Origin: an uncultured Bacilli bacterium
GTDB lineage: Bacteria > Bacillota_I > Bacilli_A > RF39 > UBA660
Assembly (NCBI GenBank): GCA_910584305.1
Contig: CAJTZW010000002.1
Location: 62,001 to 126,000 of the forward strand
DNA: 64,000 nt
Direction of reading: 5' to 3'
Part shown: in pieces, positions 52,164 through 61,619 of the stretch
How the letters are laid out: each line of letters begins with the position of its first letter
Numbering within the stretch: the first letter of the stretch is position 1
Position numbers and translations under genes: made by a program
The notes under the pieces: model-generated
Seen by the model: only the letters and a program-made list of their open reading frames with translations
What the model was told of the DNA's origin: nothing
Database searches by the model: none

Positions 52164-52195
52164 ATTCTAGCATACACCCCCCCCCCATTTGTCAA
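52164..52195 (-). promoter_or_regulatory. Promoter with a ten-G spacer tract (candidate phase-variable switch)
   Basis: -35 TTGACA (52195-52190); extended -10 TGC-TAGAAT (TAGAAT 52169-52164); spacer 20 bases, ten of them G (52186-52177). With 17 bases, three G fewer, spacing would be ideal; an alternative TATGCT (52174-52169) has a 15-base spacer. Slippage of the tract would retune the promoter, as in Neisseria and Haemophilus. The ribosome site and ATG follow within about 30 bases. Confidence 0.75.
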
Positions 52196-52246
52196 TGGGG
52201 ATGTGGGTGTATTGTCAAATTTTGGAAAATTTTGTCATTTTAGGTA

Positions 52247-52272
52247 TAAAAAAGTAGAGACTTTTCTCTACT
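52247..52272 (-). terminator. Terminator of the leuS operon
   Basis: AGTAGAGA / TCTCTACT perfect stem with a four-base loop, overlapping the leuS stop region; T6 follows on the minus strand. Confidence 0.85.
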
Positions 52273-55081
52273 TAACAACAATATTCACTAATTTTTTAGG
52301 AATGGTAATAACTTTAACAACTTCTTTGCCATTTGTATATGTTTTTACATTGTCAATTTCGAAAGCAAGTTGTTTCATATCTTCTTCTTTCGTATCTGTA
52401 TGAACTTCTATTTTTCCTCTTACTTTGCCATTGACTTGAACGACCATTTCAAATGTATCTTCTATTAATTTCGATTCATCATAGATAGGCCATGGTTCAT
52501 AGGCAATCGTATCATTATGTCCTAGCATACTCCAAAGTTCTTCTGTCATATAAGGTGCGATTGGATTCAATAGCTTTATGAAATTTTCAGCATATTTTCT
52601 TGGAAATACATCTTCTTTATATACTTCATTTATAAATATCATCATTTGGCTAATGGCAGTATTAAAATTTAGTGTTTCATAGTCATCTGTAACTTTCTTA
52701 ACAGTTTGATGATAGATTTTTTCAAGATTTTTGTTTTCTTTATCTTGTATTTTATTATCTTCATATAAACGGAATACCCTATCTAAGAAACGTTTCGCTC
52801 CTTCTACGCCTTGATTGCTCCATGGTTTATCTGCTTCTAGTGGTCCCATAAACATTTCATAAAGTCGTAAGGTATCTGCTCCATAGTCTCTTACAATATC
52901 ATTTGGATTTACTGCATATTCAGGATATCTTTTTCCCATTTTTATGCCATTTGCACCTAAAATCATTCCTTGGTGTACTAATTTTTTAAATGGTTCTTTT
53001 ACTGACACAATTCCCTTATCATATAAATAATTATTCCACATTCTAGAGTATAGCAAATGTCCTACGGCATGTTCTGGTCCACCTACATATAAATCAACAG
53101 GCATCCAGTGTTCTATTAATTTAGGATCCGCTAGTACATCATTATTATTTGGATCAATATATCGTAAGAAATACCAACTAGATCCAGCACTTCCTGGCAT
53201 GGTAGAAGTTTCTCTTCTAGCCTTTTTCCCTTTATATTCAATATTTACCCAATCAGTAGCATTCTCTAAAGGAGCTTTCCCCCCTTGTGCTTTATAATCT
53301 TCAAGTTCTGGTAAAATCAGTGGCAATTCATTGTCTTCTAATGCCTCAATGGTTCCATCTTCATAGTGTACGATAGGAATTGGCTCTCCCCAATATCTTT
53401 GGCGGGCAAAAATCCAATCACGCAAACGATAATTTACTTGTTTACTTCCTAATTTTTTTTCTTCTAACCAGGAAATCATTGTATCAATAGCTTCTTTTTT
53501 ATTTAGTCCATTTAAGAATTCTGAATTAATATGGATGCCATCTCCTGTCATAGCACTCATACGATTTACATATTCGAAGGTTTTTTTGTGAAGGGCATCA
53601 ACAATTTCTTTATCAACAATTTCTCTGGTTACCCATTCAACATCAAATTTTTCGTCTTCGTCGAGATGTTGATTTACTATTTTGTTACTCTTTAATTCAA
53701 ATAGAAATCCTGTACACTCAATTTGAAAATATTTATCCTTATTAAATGCATAGTAGTGATGTTTGATTTTAAACGTTTCATAAACAAGTTCAAAATCCGT
53801 ATATCCTGTTTCTTCTTCGATTTCTCTTTTGGCACAACTAAGGGGTGTTTCTCCATCCTTGATTGTTCCGCCAATAAATAATCTACCTCCATTTTCATGC
53901 CAATTAATTGTCAAGTATTTGTCCTTTTCTTTATCATAAATAATAGCTACAATACTATTTTTTGTAAATTCATTTTCATTTGGAATTCCTGTTTCTTCCT
54001 CTAATACTTGAATGATTGGAATATTAAATTTACGTGCAAATTCATAGTCTCTTTCATCATGAGCTGGAACTGCCATAATGGCTCCTGTTCCATAGGTTGA
54101 AAGGACATAATCTGCTATCCAAATTGGGATTTCCATACCATTTACAGGATTGATTGCATATGCTCCTGTAAATACACCTGTCTTATCTTTATTTAATTCT
54201 GTTCTTTCCATTTCTGATTTGGTAGCGCATTCACATTTATATGCTGTAACTACTTCTTTTTGCTCTTCTGTTGTTATTTCATCTACAAGAGAATGTTCTG
54301 GTGATAATACACAGTATGTTGCGCCAAATAAAGTATCTGGACGTGTTGTAAATACTGTAAATTTTTTATCTGTATCCTTCACTTTAAAATTTACGTGGGC
54401 CCCTACGCTTTTACCAATCCAATTTCGTTGCATCTCTTTGGTTGATTCTGGCCAATCCAAATCATCAAGACCCTCTAGTAATTTTTCGGCATACGCAGGA
54501 ATATCAATTACCCATTGTTTCATATTTTTGCGAACTACAGGGTATCCACCACGTTCACTTTTTCCATCGATAATTTCATCATTGGCTAGGACTGTTCCTA
54601 ATTCTTCACACCAATTTACTGGCATATCCACGTATTTTGCTAGCCCATCTTTATATAATTGTTTAAAAATCCATTGTGTCCATTTATAAAAGTTCGGATC
54701 ATGTGTAGATACTTCTAATCCCCAATCATAAGAAAGCCCAAGCAATCTTAATTGTTCTCTAAATGTTGCCATATTTGCTTCTGTAAATCCACTAGGATGT
54801 TTTCCTGTTTTAATCGCAAATTGTTCTGCAGGCAATCCAAATGAATCAAATCCAATTGGATGCAATACGTTATACCCTTGCATACGTTTCATACGGGATA
54901 CAATATCAGTTGCTGTATACCCTTCTGGATGTCCAGCATGTAATCCTACACCTGATGGATATGGGAACATATCTAAAGCATAGTATTTTGGCTTTGAAAA
55001 ATCCCATACATCTGTCTTAAATGTTTCATTTTCTTCCCAATATTTTCTCCATTTCTTTTCTATCTCTTTAAAATTATACAT
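52268..55081 (-). CDS. leuS: Leucyl-tRNA synthetase with an inserted Nudix domain
   Basis: 937 residues; bacterial LeuRS is usually 800-870. Catalytic HIGH is HAGH (48-51) in [15 protein letters not shown], the KMSKS loop is KMGKR as in many Firmicutes, and CP1 editing residues [12 protein letters not shown] and [19 protein letters not shown] are intact. Between PIIQVLEE (about 360) and [13 protein letters not shown] (about 509) lies an extra 145-residue domain with a perfect Nudix box, G405-x5-E411-x7-REIEEETGY, plus typical strands. The frame is unbroken. TAATG couples its start to the upstream membrane gene. The Nudix substrate is unknown. Confidence 0.97.
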   Translation of the reverse strand: MYNFKEIEKKWRKYWEENETFKTDVWDFSKPKYYALDMFPYPSGVGLHAGHPEGYTATDIVSRMKRMQGYNVLHPIGFDSFGLPAEQFAIKTGKHPSGFTEANMATFREQLRLLGLSYDWGLEVSTHDPNFYKWTQWIFKQLYKDGLAKYVDMPVNWCEELGTVLANDEIIDGKSERGGYPVVRKNMKQWVIDIPAYAEKLLEGLDDLDWPESTKEMQRNWIGKSVGAHVNFKVKDTDKKFTVFTTRPDTLFGATYCVLSPEHSLVDEITTEEQKEVVTAYKCECATKSEMERTELNKDKTGVFTGAYAINPVNGMEIPIWIADYVLSTYGTGAIMAVPAHDERDYEFARKFNIPIIQVLEEETGIPNENEFTKNSIVAIIYDKEKDKYLTINWHENGGRLFIGGTIKDGETPLSCAKREIEEETGYTDFELVYETFKIKHHYYAFNKDKYFQIECTGFLFELKSNKIVNQHLDEDEKFDVEWVTREIVDKEIVDALHKKTFEYVNRMSAMTGDGIHINSEFLNGLNKKEAIDTMISWLEEKKLGSKQVNYRLRDWIFARQRYWGEPIPIVHYEDGTIEALEDNELPLILPELEDYKAQGGKAPLENATDWVNIEYKGKKARRETSTMPGSAGSSWYFLRYIDPNNNDVLADPKLIEHWMPVDLYVGGPEHAVGHLLYSRMWNNYLYDKGIVSVKEPFKKLVHQGMILGANGIKMGKRYPEYAVNPNDIVRDYGADTLRLYEMFMGPLEADKPWSNQGVEGAKRFLDRVFRLYEDNKIQDKENKNLEKIYHQTVKKVTDDYETLNFNTAISQMMIFINEVYKEDVFPRKYAENFIKLLNPIAPYMTEELWSMLGHNDTIAYEPWPIYDESKLIEDTFEMVVQVNGKVRGKIEVHTDTKEEDMKQLAFEIDNVKTYTNGKEVVKVITIPKKLVNIVVK
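53558..54001 (-). other. Nudix hydrolase domain inserted in LeuRS CP1
   Basis: Codes residues about 361-508 of Leu[18 protein letters not shown] is strand one of a Nudix fold, [14 protein letters not shown] begins the box, REIEEETGY carries the catalytic glutamates, and [20 protein letters not shown] is the closing strand and helix. All metal-binding positions are kept, so the domain could be active. Its ends fall precisely at a CP1 loop, as expected of a tolerated insertion. Confidence 0.9.
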
Positions 55082-55431
55082 TATTTATCCCTCCTAAATT
55101 TTTTCTGAAATATCTTTCCTACAATATGATACATCAAGAGTTGTAATGGTAGTAAGCAGATAAAGCCAAGTACAAACTTCAGTACCAAATGATTTATAAA
55201 ACCTAGTATAAATACAATTGTTGCAATAATAAATGAATTTATCATACAAATTGCAATTGCAAGTTGTTTTATATCTATTTTATTTTTATCTAATTTATAC
55301 ACCCCTACTAAATAATTAACATACATATTATCACTAAACTTTTGCAATCGTTTCTTATTTCTAACTACAAATGTGTAATATAGTGTAAACATCACTACCA
55401 ATGTAATGATATAAAATATCAATTCCTCCAT
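55081..55431 (-). CDS. Small membrane protein cotranscribed with leuS
   Basis: 116 residues with an N-terminal membrane helix ([20 protein letters not shown]), a basic linker containing [24 protein letters not shown], and two more helices. The start resembles a family of Bacilli membrane proteins seen beside leuS, but I do not know its name. ATG 55431 has AGGAGG. It shares TAATG with leuS and lies directly under the leucine T-box, so it responds to leucine charging. Function unknown. Confidence 0.8.
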   Translation of the reverse strand: MEELIFYIITLVVMFTLYYTFVVRNKKRLQKFSDNMYVNYLVGVYKLDKNKIDIKQLAIAICMINSFIIATIVFILGFINHLVLKFVLGFICLLPLQLLMYHIVGKIFQKKFRRDK

Positions 55432-55456
55432 AAATATACCTCCTAGTTTTATACAC

Positions 55457-55659
55457 AAAAAAGTATTATGTGTAAGGACGAGTTTTATCCCGCGGTACCA
55501 CCTTACTTCACAATACTTATGCTCTTATACTTTAACGCAGTAATACGCCATAATGGAACTCCAAAGCAAGTTCATATAGTTTCCCCAAAAGTTTTCACCA
55601 ACCACTTTCTCTCTTTGCAAGCAAACTATATTACTACTCTTTTTCTTCGTTTTTGAACT
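55457..55659 (-). promoter_or_regulatory. T-box riboswitch, leucine (CUU) specifier
   Basis: Core GGTGGTACCGCGG near 55490-55502. Stem I shows AGAG/ AGTAGTAA on one side and ATGAA-CTT-G on the other; after the GAA half of the loop-E motif the specifier reads CTT (55570-55568), a Leu codon, then G and CTTTGGAG. Terminator: AAGTATT... CCTTACACATAATACTT with T6. Promoter TTGAAT (55694-55689), 17 bases, TATACT (55671-55666). It controls a small membrane protein and leuS. Confidence 0.93.
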
Positions 55660-55750
55660 ATTTCTAGTATAATATAAATTTTTCACTTATTCAAGCATTT
55701 TAGTAAATTAATACCTTTTAACCAATATTTATAGCATGTTTACATTTTTA

Positions 55751-56581
55751 TTACAAAGAATCTATATCCTCATCCGTAAGTGATGTATACTCCATTATCT
55801 TCTTGATAGATACCCCATCATCTTTTAGTTTTTTAGCAATCTCTAGTTTTTCTTCTCGTCTTCCTTCTAACGTAGCTCCCTTTATCTGCGTATTTCTTAC
55901 TTTTCTTTCTACTGCCTCTGCATCATATAAGCCTATTATCTTATCATCTTTACTAATTTTCTCTAATTCATTGATTGCATCATTCATATTTTCATCACTC
56001 CTTAAATTCTCGAGTTCTGATTCTTCCTTTGCTATAAACATCTTTAAATATTTCTCTAACTCGTTTACTTCACTGTTAGTATAACATACCTTCTTTAGGT
56101 TTTCTAGGTCTATATGATAACTTTCTATATTTTCACATTCTAACTCCCCACTATTTTCCTCTCTCATTGTAAATTTATAGATAATTTTATTTCCTTTATA
56201 ATGAGAAAAATTATCTATATTAATTTGTATTACCTTTTCTATTTCCAAATAGTCATCTCCTCTATCAAAGCTTTCACTTCGTATCTTATTCATATATGTA
56301 TGATTCTTATCAAAGATTCCACTATAATATGATGCATTCATCTCTATATTTAATATATTGTTTTCTACTCTTACCACAATGTCACTTTTATATACTTTAT
56401 CTTTCTTATGACTGACTGGGTACTCCTTACTTACATATTCTGCTTCTAATAGTTTTTCTTCTTCTAATCCTGTAATTAAATGTATTAATCTTGCTTTATA
56501 TCCCTTTGTATTCTCACTCATCATAAATGCTTTAAATACTACATCACTTGTTAATTCTAATAGTCTTGTCTCTGTTTTCAT
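55751..56581 (-). CDS. Rpn/PD-(D/E)XK-type nuclease (recombination-promoting/putative transposase family)
   Basis: 276 residues. MKTETRLLELTSDVVFKAFM is the family start; KSDIVVRVENNILNIEMNASY holds the PD-(D/E)XK core (D ... ExN variant), followed by YHIDLENLKKVCY and the C-terminal GATLEGRREEKLEIAKKLKDDG with IMEYTSLTDEDI typical of this family. Members (RpnA-E) cut DNA and promote RecA-independent recombination; many are frameshifted or abundant in gut genomes. AAAGGAGAC precedes ATG 56581; the 16-codon upstream extension has none. Inverted repeats lie between it and the glucosidase. Confidence 0.88.
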   Translation of the reverse strand: MKTETRLLELTSDVVFKAFMMSENTKGYKARLIHLITGLEEEKLLEAEYVSKEYPVSHKKDKVYKSDIVVRVENNILNIEMNASYYSGIFDKNHTYMNKIRSESFDRGDDYLEIEKVIQINIDNFSHYKGNKIIYKFTMREENSGELECENIESYHIDLENLKKVCYTNSEVNELEKYLKMFIAKEESELENLRSDENMNDAINELEKISKDDKIIGLYDAEAVERKVRNTQIKGATLEGRREEKLEIAKKLKDDGVSIKKIMEYTSLTDEDIDSL

Positions 56582-56659
56582 ATGTCTCCTTTCGATAGCA
56601 AGAATACAAGATTTATTTTTCGTTTTCAAATCTATATTTTCTTATTTTTACACACTTAA

Positions 56660-56708
56660 AAATACAGATTTTTAAATTCTTAATAGCAGAAATTCTAAAT
56701 CTGTATTT
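56660..56708. repeat. Twelve-base inverted repeats between the nuclease and the glucosidase
   Basis: AAATACAGATTT (56660-56671) and AAATCTGTATTT (56697-56708), 25 bases apart, in strongly AT-rich DNA with an inner weak pairing. A near copy, AAATCTATATTTT, lies near 56630. They could be a terminator for the glucosidase gene or remains of mobile DNA. Confidence 0.5.
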
Positions 56709-56753
56709 CTTGTTTCTCTATTTTATAAATTTGTATATATTTTAATTTTCTTC

Positions 56754-59165
56754 TTATGAAATTTGATTGATATACTCTAGTAGTTTTAAAAATAGAGTTA
56801 CGAATTTTCTTTCTAAACCTTTATTTCCTAACTTACGCACTTCAATACGTTTTTTCTTAATAGAACGGTTGCTGAATAAAATTGCATCGATTTTTTCTTT
56901 CATCTCTGTTTTAATCTGCAGATCTGATATGATAGATTCAATATCTTCGTTGATAATTCTGACTGCATCAATTTCAATATCTTTACCTTTACAATTTAGT
57001 GTCAGTTGCCCAATCGTTGGAACTTCTGAAATCTCTACAATAAAGTTGCTCCCTTGTATATAACTATTTGATTCGATTTGTGTGTCATTAAAATACACAA
57101 TTACATCGTCGGCTCTTTTTGTATTTCTAAATACAAATCTATAATGTCTTTTTTCTGGTACAATGCCACTCTTTCCTTCGGTTGCCCTTACAATAACTGT
57201 ATAGTTATTTGGCATATAGTTATAGTCAATTGTACTAATTAGATATAATCCTTCTTTATAAAACTCACTTATACCATCATCTTCATATAAATTGTATGTA
57301 TTACTTCTTCCAGGGAATATTTGAATTTCTAAATTTGTGGGTGGATTTGTATCATTTATATTCTCATTATATCCCATAGTAATGATAGAACCTGCTTTTG
57401 CAAACACTGGATAGTCTTCATCTTTGAAGAATGATATATGATTTTTTCCACCAAGAAACTTTTTCCCTGTAAAAAAATCATACCATATACCGTCTGGTAA
57501 AAAGAATTTATGTATAACACGATTCATGACGTAATCTTTTTTACGAATAATTGGACTTATAAATAATTCTGTTCCCAAATAATATTCATTTCTATAGTTT
57601 ACATCATCATACATTTCCGGATATTTATAATAAATTGGAGATATTAATGGCATTCCGTATTTATGATATTTATATGATTCTGTATATAGATATGGAATTA
57701 GATGATGACGGAGGTGCAGGTAATCATTTACGATTTTATACGTTTTAATACTCCAACGCCATGGTTCCCTTTTATAATATTTTCCTCTGTCACTACCAAA
57801 TTTTAAGATGGGTGAAAAAACTCCTAATTGTACATATCTTGTATACAATTCATTATCTTCCTCACCTTTATAATATCCACCAATATCATGGCTCCAAAAA
57901 CTTACACCTATATTAGTTGCACTTGAATTATGGAGTGGTATAAGATTTAAGGTATCCCAACCGACAATAGTTTTGCCCGAATAAAGAACAGGATAACGGT
58001 GTGCTGCTACCATAGGATTTCTACTCATAATCATAGATCGTCTCTTATAGTCTTTTTTCATATCCATAAAGTGATAGTGATCTAATAGCCATAAACGGGT
58101 AGTATCTTTTTTACCATCATCGTCAATCCAGTAGAAATCAACTCCATACTGATCTAATGGATGAATTAAAACTTTTAAATATACTTCTAAAGCCCTACTA
58201 TCGTATACGTTGAAGGGAATAAATCCTTTTTCGTTTTCATTTAGATACTTTTTTACATTTTCATACTGTCGTTCAAATGGATAAATTCCTTCCTTGGGGT
58301 TAATATTAAGTCCTACATGAACTCCAACAGAATGCATATAATCAATCATGCTTTTTGGGGCCTCAAATTTATCAAAGTCCCAAGTAAATCCCGTATCTAG
58401 TTCGTGATTATTGTAAGTTCTAACATGCCAGTCTTTGTCCAATAGAAGGACGGACAGAGGAATTTCTTTATCTTTAAAATTATTAATTAGTTCTTTCAAG
58501 GATGTATCATCATATGCAACATTTCTACTCCACCAGTTTCCAAGTGCATATCTTGGAATTAAGGATGGATACCCTGTAATCCCATAATAGTCTTTTAAAC
58601 AAAGTGCAAAATCTTTTAAATACATAAACAAATAAATATCGATTCCGTTTCCTTCTCTTTGTTTTACAGTTCCGTCCTCATTCATAATCATACCATTTGA
58701 ATCATCCAGGTATGCATACCCATAAGGAGAATATAGACCCATTTTTAACTTTAATTTGTTAGCGTTATCTAGAGATATTCCAGGGGAACCATAGTTTCTA
58801 GCTTCTGTTGCTTCTGGATTTCCATAATACCAGATACGATCTGAATTTAATAATTCTACTTTTAGATGTGCCATTGAATTAAATGGAGTTCCTTTAAAAG
58901 GTTTATTTTTTTTATATATTAGTTTAAAATACTTTGTTTCAATCTCTAAATGGCGATTATTTTCTTTTTTTTGAAAAGATACAGGGGGCATATCACGATA
59001 CCAAATTAAGTTTGTTGGTCTATTTTCAAATATTCCATTCTCATTATATTCTAAGCGGATTAATCTTTCTGTTAAAACTGTGAATCTAAATTTATCACCA
59101 GTAATTACATTCGCATTATTAGGAATTGCTCTTTCGTAATCCATCTTAAATTGTTCACCTAGCAT
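56754..59165 (-). CDS. Glycoside hydrolase family 31 (alpha-glucosidase type)
   Basis: 803 residues. The N-terminal beta domain (RFTVLTERLIRLEYNENGIF) precedes the TIM barrel; the nucleophile region reads DFYWIDDDGKK and the acid/base region SFWSHDIGGYYKG, with KFGSDRGKYYKREPW and C-terminal beta domains (FLPDGIWYDFFTG). No signal peptide, so it acts inside on imported sugars. GH31 includes alpha-glucosidases and alpha-xylosidases; the variant around the nucleophile leaves the substrate open. It is 27 bases downstream of pyruvate kinase and probably shares its transcript. Confidence 0.93.
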   Translation of the reverse strand: MLGEQFKMDYERAIPNNANVITGDKFRFTVLTERLIRLEYNENGIFENRPTNLIWYRDMPPVSFQKKENNRHLEIETKYFKLIYKKNKPFKGTPFNSMAHLKVELLNSDRIWYYGNPEATEARNYGSPGISLDNANKLKLKMGLYSPYGYAYLDDSNGMIMNEDGTVKQREGNGIDIYLFMYLKDFALCLKDYYGITGYPSLIPRYALGNWWSRNVAYDDTSLKELINNFKDKEIPLSVLLLDKDWHVRTYNNHELDTGFTWDFDKFEAPKSMIDYMHSVGVHVGLNINPKEGIYPFERQYENVKKYLNENEKGFIPFNVYDSRALEVYLKVLIHPLDQYGVDFYWIDDDGKKDTTRLWLLDHYHFMDMKKDYKRRSMIMSRNPMVAAHRYPVLYSGKTIVGWDTLNLIPLHNSSATNIGVSFWSHDIGGYYKGEEDNELYTRYVQLGVFSPILKFGSDRGKYYKREPWRWSIKTYKIVNDYLHLRHHLIPYLYTESYKYHKYGMPLISPIYYKYPEMYDDVNYRNEYYLGTELFISPIIRKKDYVMNRVIHKFFLPDGIWYDFFTGKKFLGGKNHISFFKDEDYPVFAKAGSIITMGYNENINDTNPPTNLEIQIFPGRSNTYNLYEDDGISEFYKEGLYLISTIDYNYMPNNYTVIVRATEGKSGIVPEKRHYRFVFRNTKRADDVIVYFNDTQIESNSYIQGSNFIVEISEVPTIGQLTLNCKGKDIEIDAVRIINEDIESIISDLQIKTEMKEKIDAILFSNRSIKKKRIEVRKLGNKGLERKFVTLFLKLLEYINQIS

Positions 59166-59192
59166 ATTATCCCCTCCCTTTTATAATTCTTT

Positions 59193-60608
59193 TTATAATT
59201 CTTCGATTTTCATAAAATTTGTATGCTTTACATTTTGAAATGGATATCCTCCTGTGATAATAATTTTATTACCAGGATTTGTGTCTATCAATTTCTCTAC
59301 TACTTTTTTGGACTTTACCATAATTTGGTCAAAGTTTTTAATCTCATCAATCTTTACAGGATATACTGCATAATAGATAGATAAGTTTTTCACGGTACTG
59401 TCATTTGGACTCATTGCAATAACAGGACAAATAGGTCTGAAACGACTCATTTTTTTTGCTGTATGTCCACTCATAGTTGGTGCCATAATAGCAACCGTTT
59501 TTAAGCGGTTTGCACATTCTGTAACACTATAGGCAATCATTCCTGTTGTATCCTGTTTTTCGGTTCTCATTGCTTTATCTGCCAATTCATAATAATTTAC
59601 ATCATATTCAGAAGATTCAATAATTTTACTCATTACTGATACGGTTTCAACAGGATATTTTCCTATTGTAGTTTCTCCACTTAACATAACTGCATCACAA
59701 CTATCTAATACAGCATTGGCAACATCACTTACTTCTGCGCGAGTAGGTCTTGCTTGTAATTCCATAGATGACATCATTTCTGTTGCTACAATACTTACTT
59801 TTCCTGCTGTATGACACTTACTTATAATTATCTTTTGGATTCCTGGTATTCTTTCCATTGGAACTTCTACACCTAAGTCTCCTCTTGCTACTATCATTCC
59901 ATCACATACTCTTAATATCTCATCAATGTCATCTACTGCTTTCTCTGTTTCCACTTTTGCTAAAATTCCCATATGGTCATTGCCTAAAGAAATTAATAAG
60001 TCATTAACTGCTAAAATATCTTCTGAATTGTTTACACGTGATAAAGCAACAAAATCAATGCCAATTTCATTTGCAAATGCAATATCATCTTGATCTTTTT
60101 CATTTAAGAAAGGTATATCCAAAGAAACTCCAGGAATATTTACACCTTTATTATCTTCAATAACTCCTCCTACTAGTACTTTGCATAAGAGATAGTCTTC
60201 ACCTTTTTCTAAAACCTGTAATTCAATTAATCCATCATTTAATTTAATAAAGGTATTACATTTTATTTCATTGATAAGATTATTATATGAAATTGAAAAT
60301 TTTGTAGAATCACCTATAATTGGATTCATATAAATACGAATTTTATCGTCTTTATTTAAATAGGCGCTTCCAGAGACAAACTTACCCACTGTAATATCTG
60401 GACCTCTTGTATCCATAATTACAGACACACTTGTTTTTAATTCTTCATTCAATTTATCGATTTTTTGTTTAATATCTGCTAAAAATTCATGATTGGCATG
60501 AGTCATATTTACTCTAACCGCATCTGTCCCTTCTAATATCATTTGTTTTAATATATCAATGTCTTGGCTGGCAGGTCCAATTGTGGTAATGATTTTTGTC
60601 TTTTTCAT
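59193..60608 (-). CDS. pyk: Pyruvate kinase
   Basis: Last step of glycolysis: PEP plus ADP to pyruvate and ATP. 471 residues: KIITTIGPASQDIDIL, the substrate loop AVRVNMTHANHE (Thr in the usual Ser-His spot), the B-domain PDITVGKFVSG, the MIVARGDLGVEVPMERIP metal site and AVMLSGETTIGKYPVE. It lacks the extra C-terminal PEP-utiliser-like domain seen in Bacillus. AGGGTGATACT precedes the ATG. Coupled with a GH31 glucosidase downstream. Confidence 0.97.
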   Translation of the reverse strand: MKKTKIITTIGPASQDIDILKQMILEGTDAVRVNMTHANHEFLADIKQKIDKLNEELKTSVSVIMDTRGPDITVGKFVSGSAYLNKDDKIRIYMNPIIGDSTKFSISYNNLINEIKCNTFIKLNDGLIELQVLEKGEDYLLCKVLVGGVIEDNKGVNIPGVSLDIPFLNEKDQDDIAFANEIGIDFVALSRVNNSEDILAVNDLLISLGNDHMGILAKVETEKAVDDIDEILRVCDGMIVARGDLGVEVPMERIPGIQKIIISKCHTAGKVSIVATEMMSSMELQARPTRAEVSDVANAVLDSCDAVMLSGETTIGKYPVETVSVMSKIIESSEYDVNYYELADKAMRTEKQDTTGMIAYSVTECANRLKTVAIMAPTMSGHTAKKMSRFRPICPVIAMSPNDSTVKNLSIYYAVYPVKIDEIKNFDQIMVKSKKVVEKLIDTNPGNKIIITGGYPFQNVKHTNFMKIEEL

Positions 60609-60739
60609 AGTATCACCCTATTATAGATTATACCAATTTTTTTAGGTAATAAAAAGATAAAATTTAATTTTTCACAACATTGTGTCAAGCGGACTGACAT
60701 TTGTATACATTTTTTGACAAAATCTTATTTTCATGAGTA

Positions 60740-60765
60740 AAAAAAGCCTACTTTATGATAGGCTA
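60740..60765 (-). terminator. Terminator of mutM
   Basis: AGCCTA / TAGGCT stem with an eight-base loop followed on the minus strand by T7. Confidence 0.8.
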
Positions 60766-60783
60766 ATTATTTTACTGAAAAAT

Positions 60784-61605
60784 TTATTTTTGGCATTTTG
60801 GACAGTAATAGGTTCCTCTTCCTCCGACTGTGATTTTAACTATTTCAGTTGCACAAACTGTACACGCTTCATGTTCTTTATTGTGTATTAATAATTCCTG
60901 TTGAAATCTTCCATGGACGCCTTCACTTGACTCATAGGAACGAATTGTAGTTCCACCACTTTGAATTGCTTTTTCGAGTACTTCCTTGGTATATAAAATA
61001 ATATCCGTTGCTTCTTTTTTCGTAATTTTGCAACATTCTTTCAAAGGGTTAATATGACATAAAAATAAAATTTCATCAGCATAGATATTTCCAATACCTG
61101 CGATGATACTTTGATCTAGCAAGGATGTTTTAATAGGTATTCTCTTGTTTTTATATTTTTCTAGTAAATACTTTTCTGTAAGATTTATATCCCATGGTTC
61201 ATATCCTATTTCTTCTATTGCTTTATAATTCCTTAAATCTTCTTTTTTTACTAAGTGCATTCTTCCAAATTTACGGGTATCTTTATAACGAAGTTGTGTA
61301 CCATCCTCAAACTGAAAAATTATATGTTCATGTTTTTCATATATATCCTCCCTTGTTCGAATAATGTACTTTCCTTCCATACGCAAATGACTAAGCAAAT
61401 AGTAATTGTTAAGTTCAAAAAGGAGCCATTTACCACGGCGATGTATATCACAAATAGTTTCTCTTTTAATATTTTCTATAAATTTTTCTACTACTGGACT
61501 TGCGATAATATTTGGGTATCTTACTATTACATTTTCAATTTTTTTGTATAGTACTAAATTTTTTAATGTTTCTTTTACCGTTTCGACCTCTGGTAATTCT
61601 GGCAT
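60784..61605 (-). CDS. mutM: Formamidopyrimidine-DNA glycosylase
   Basis: Removes 8-oxoguanine and Fapy from DNA. 273 residues with the obligatory PELPEVE N-terminus (catalytic Pro after Met removal), LLSHLRMEGKY, the helix-two-turn-helix LLDQSIIAGIGNIYADEILF and a C-terminal zinc finger (CTVC ... YYCPKC). ATG 61605 is needed to expose the proline; it follows GGTGGG. Fifteen bases separate it from the upstream DUF2207-like gene. Confidence 0.97.
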   Translation of the reverse strand: MPELPEVETVKETLKNLVLYKKIENVIVRYPNIIASPVVEKFIENIKRETICDIHRRGKWLLFELNNYYLLSHLRMEGKYIIRTREDIYEKHEHIIFQFEDGTQLRYKDTRKFGRMHLVKKEDLRNYKAIEEIGYEPWDINLTEKYLLEKYKNKRIPIKTSLLDQSIIAGIGNIYADEILFLCHINPLKECCKITKKEATDIILYTKEVLEKAIQSGGTTIRSYESSEGVHGRFQQELLIHNKEHEACTVCATEIVKITVGGRGTYYCPKCQK

Positions 61606-61619
61606 CATCCCACCTACTT

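Noticed and set aside
53279..53284. Six-C run inside leuS, considered as another phase-variable tract
   Set aside because: The frame is intact, the gene is essential and six bases is weak for slippage.
52268..55081. KMGKR in place of KMSKS in LeuRS considered as a defect
   Set aside because: As I recall this is a common natural variant of the loop in Firmicutes LeuRS, and the surrounding sequence is conserved.
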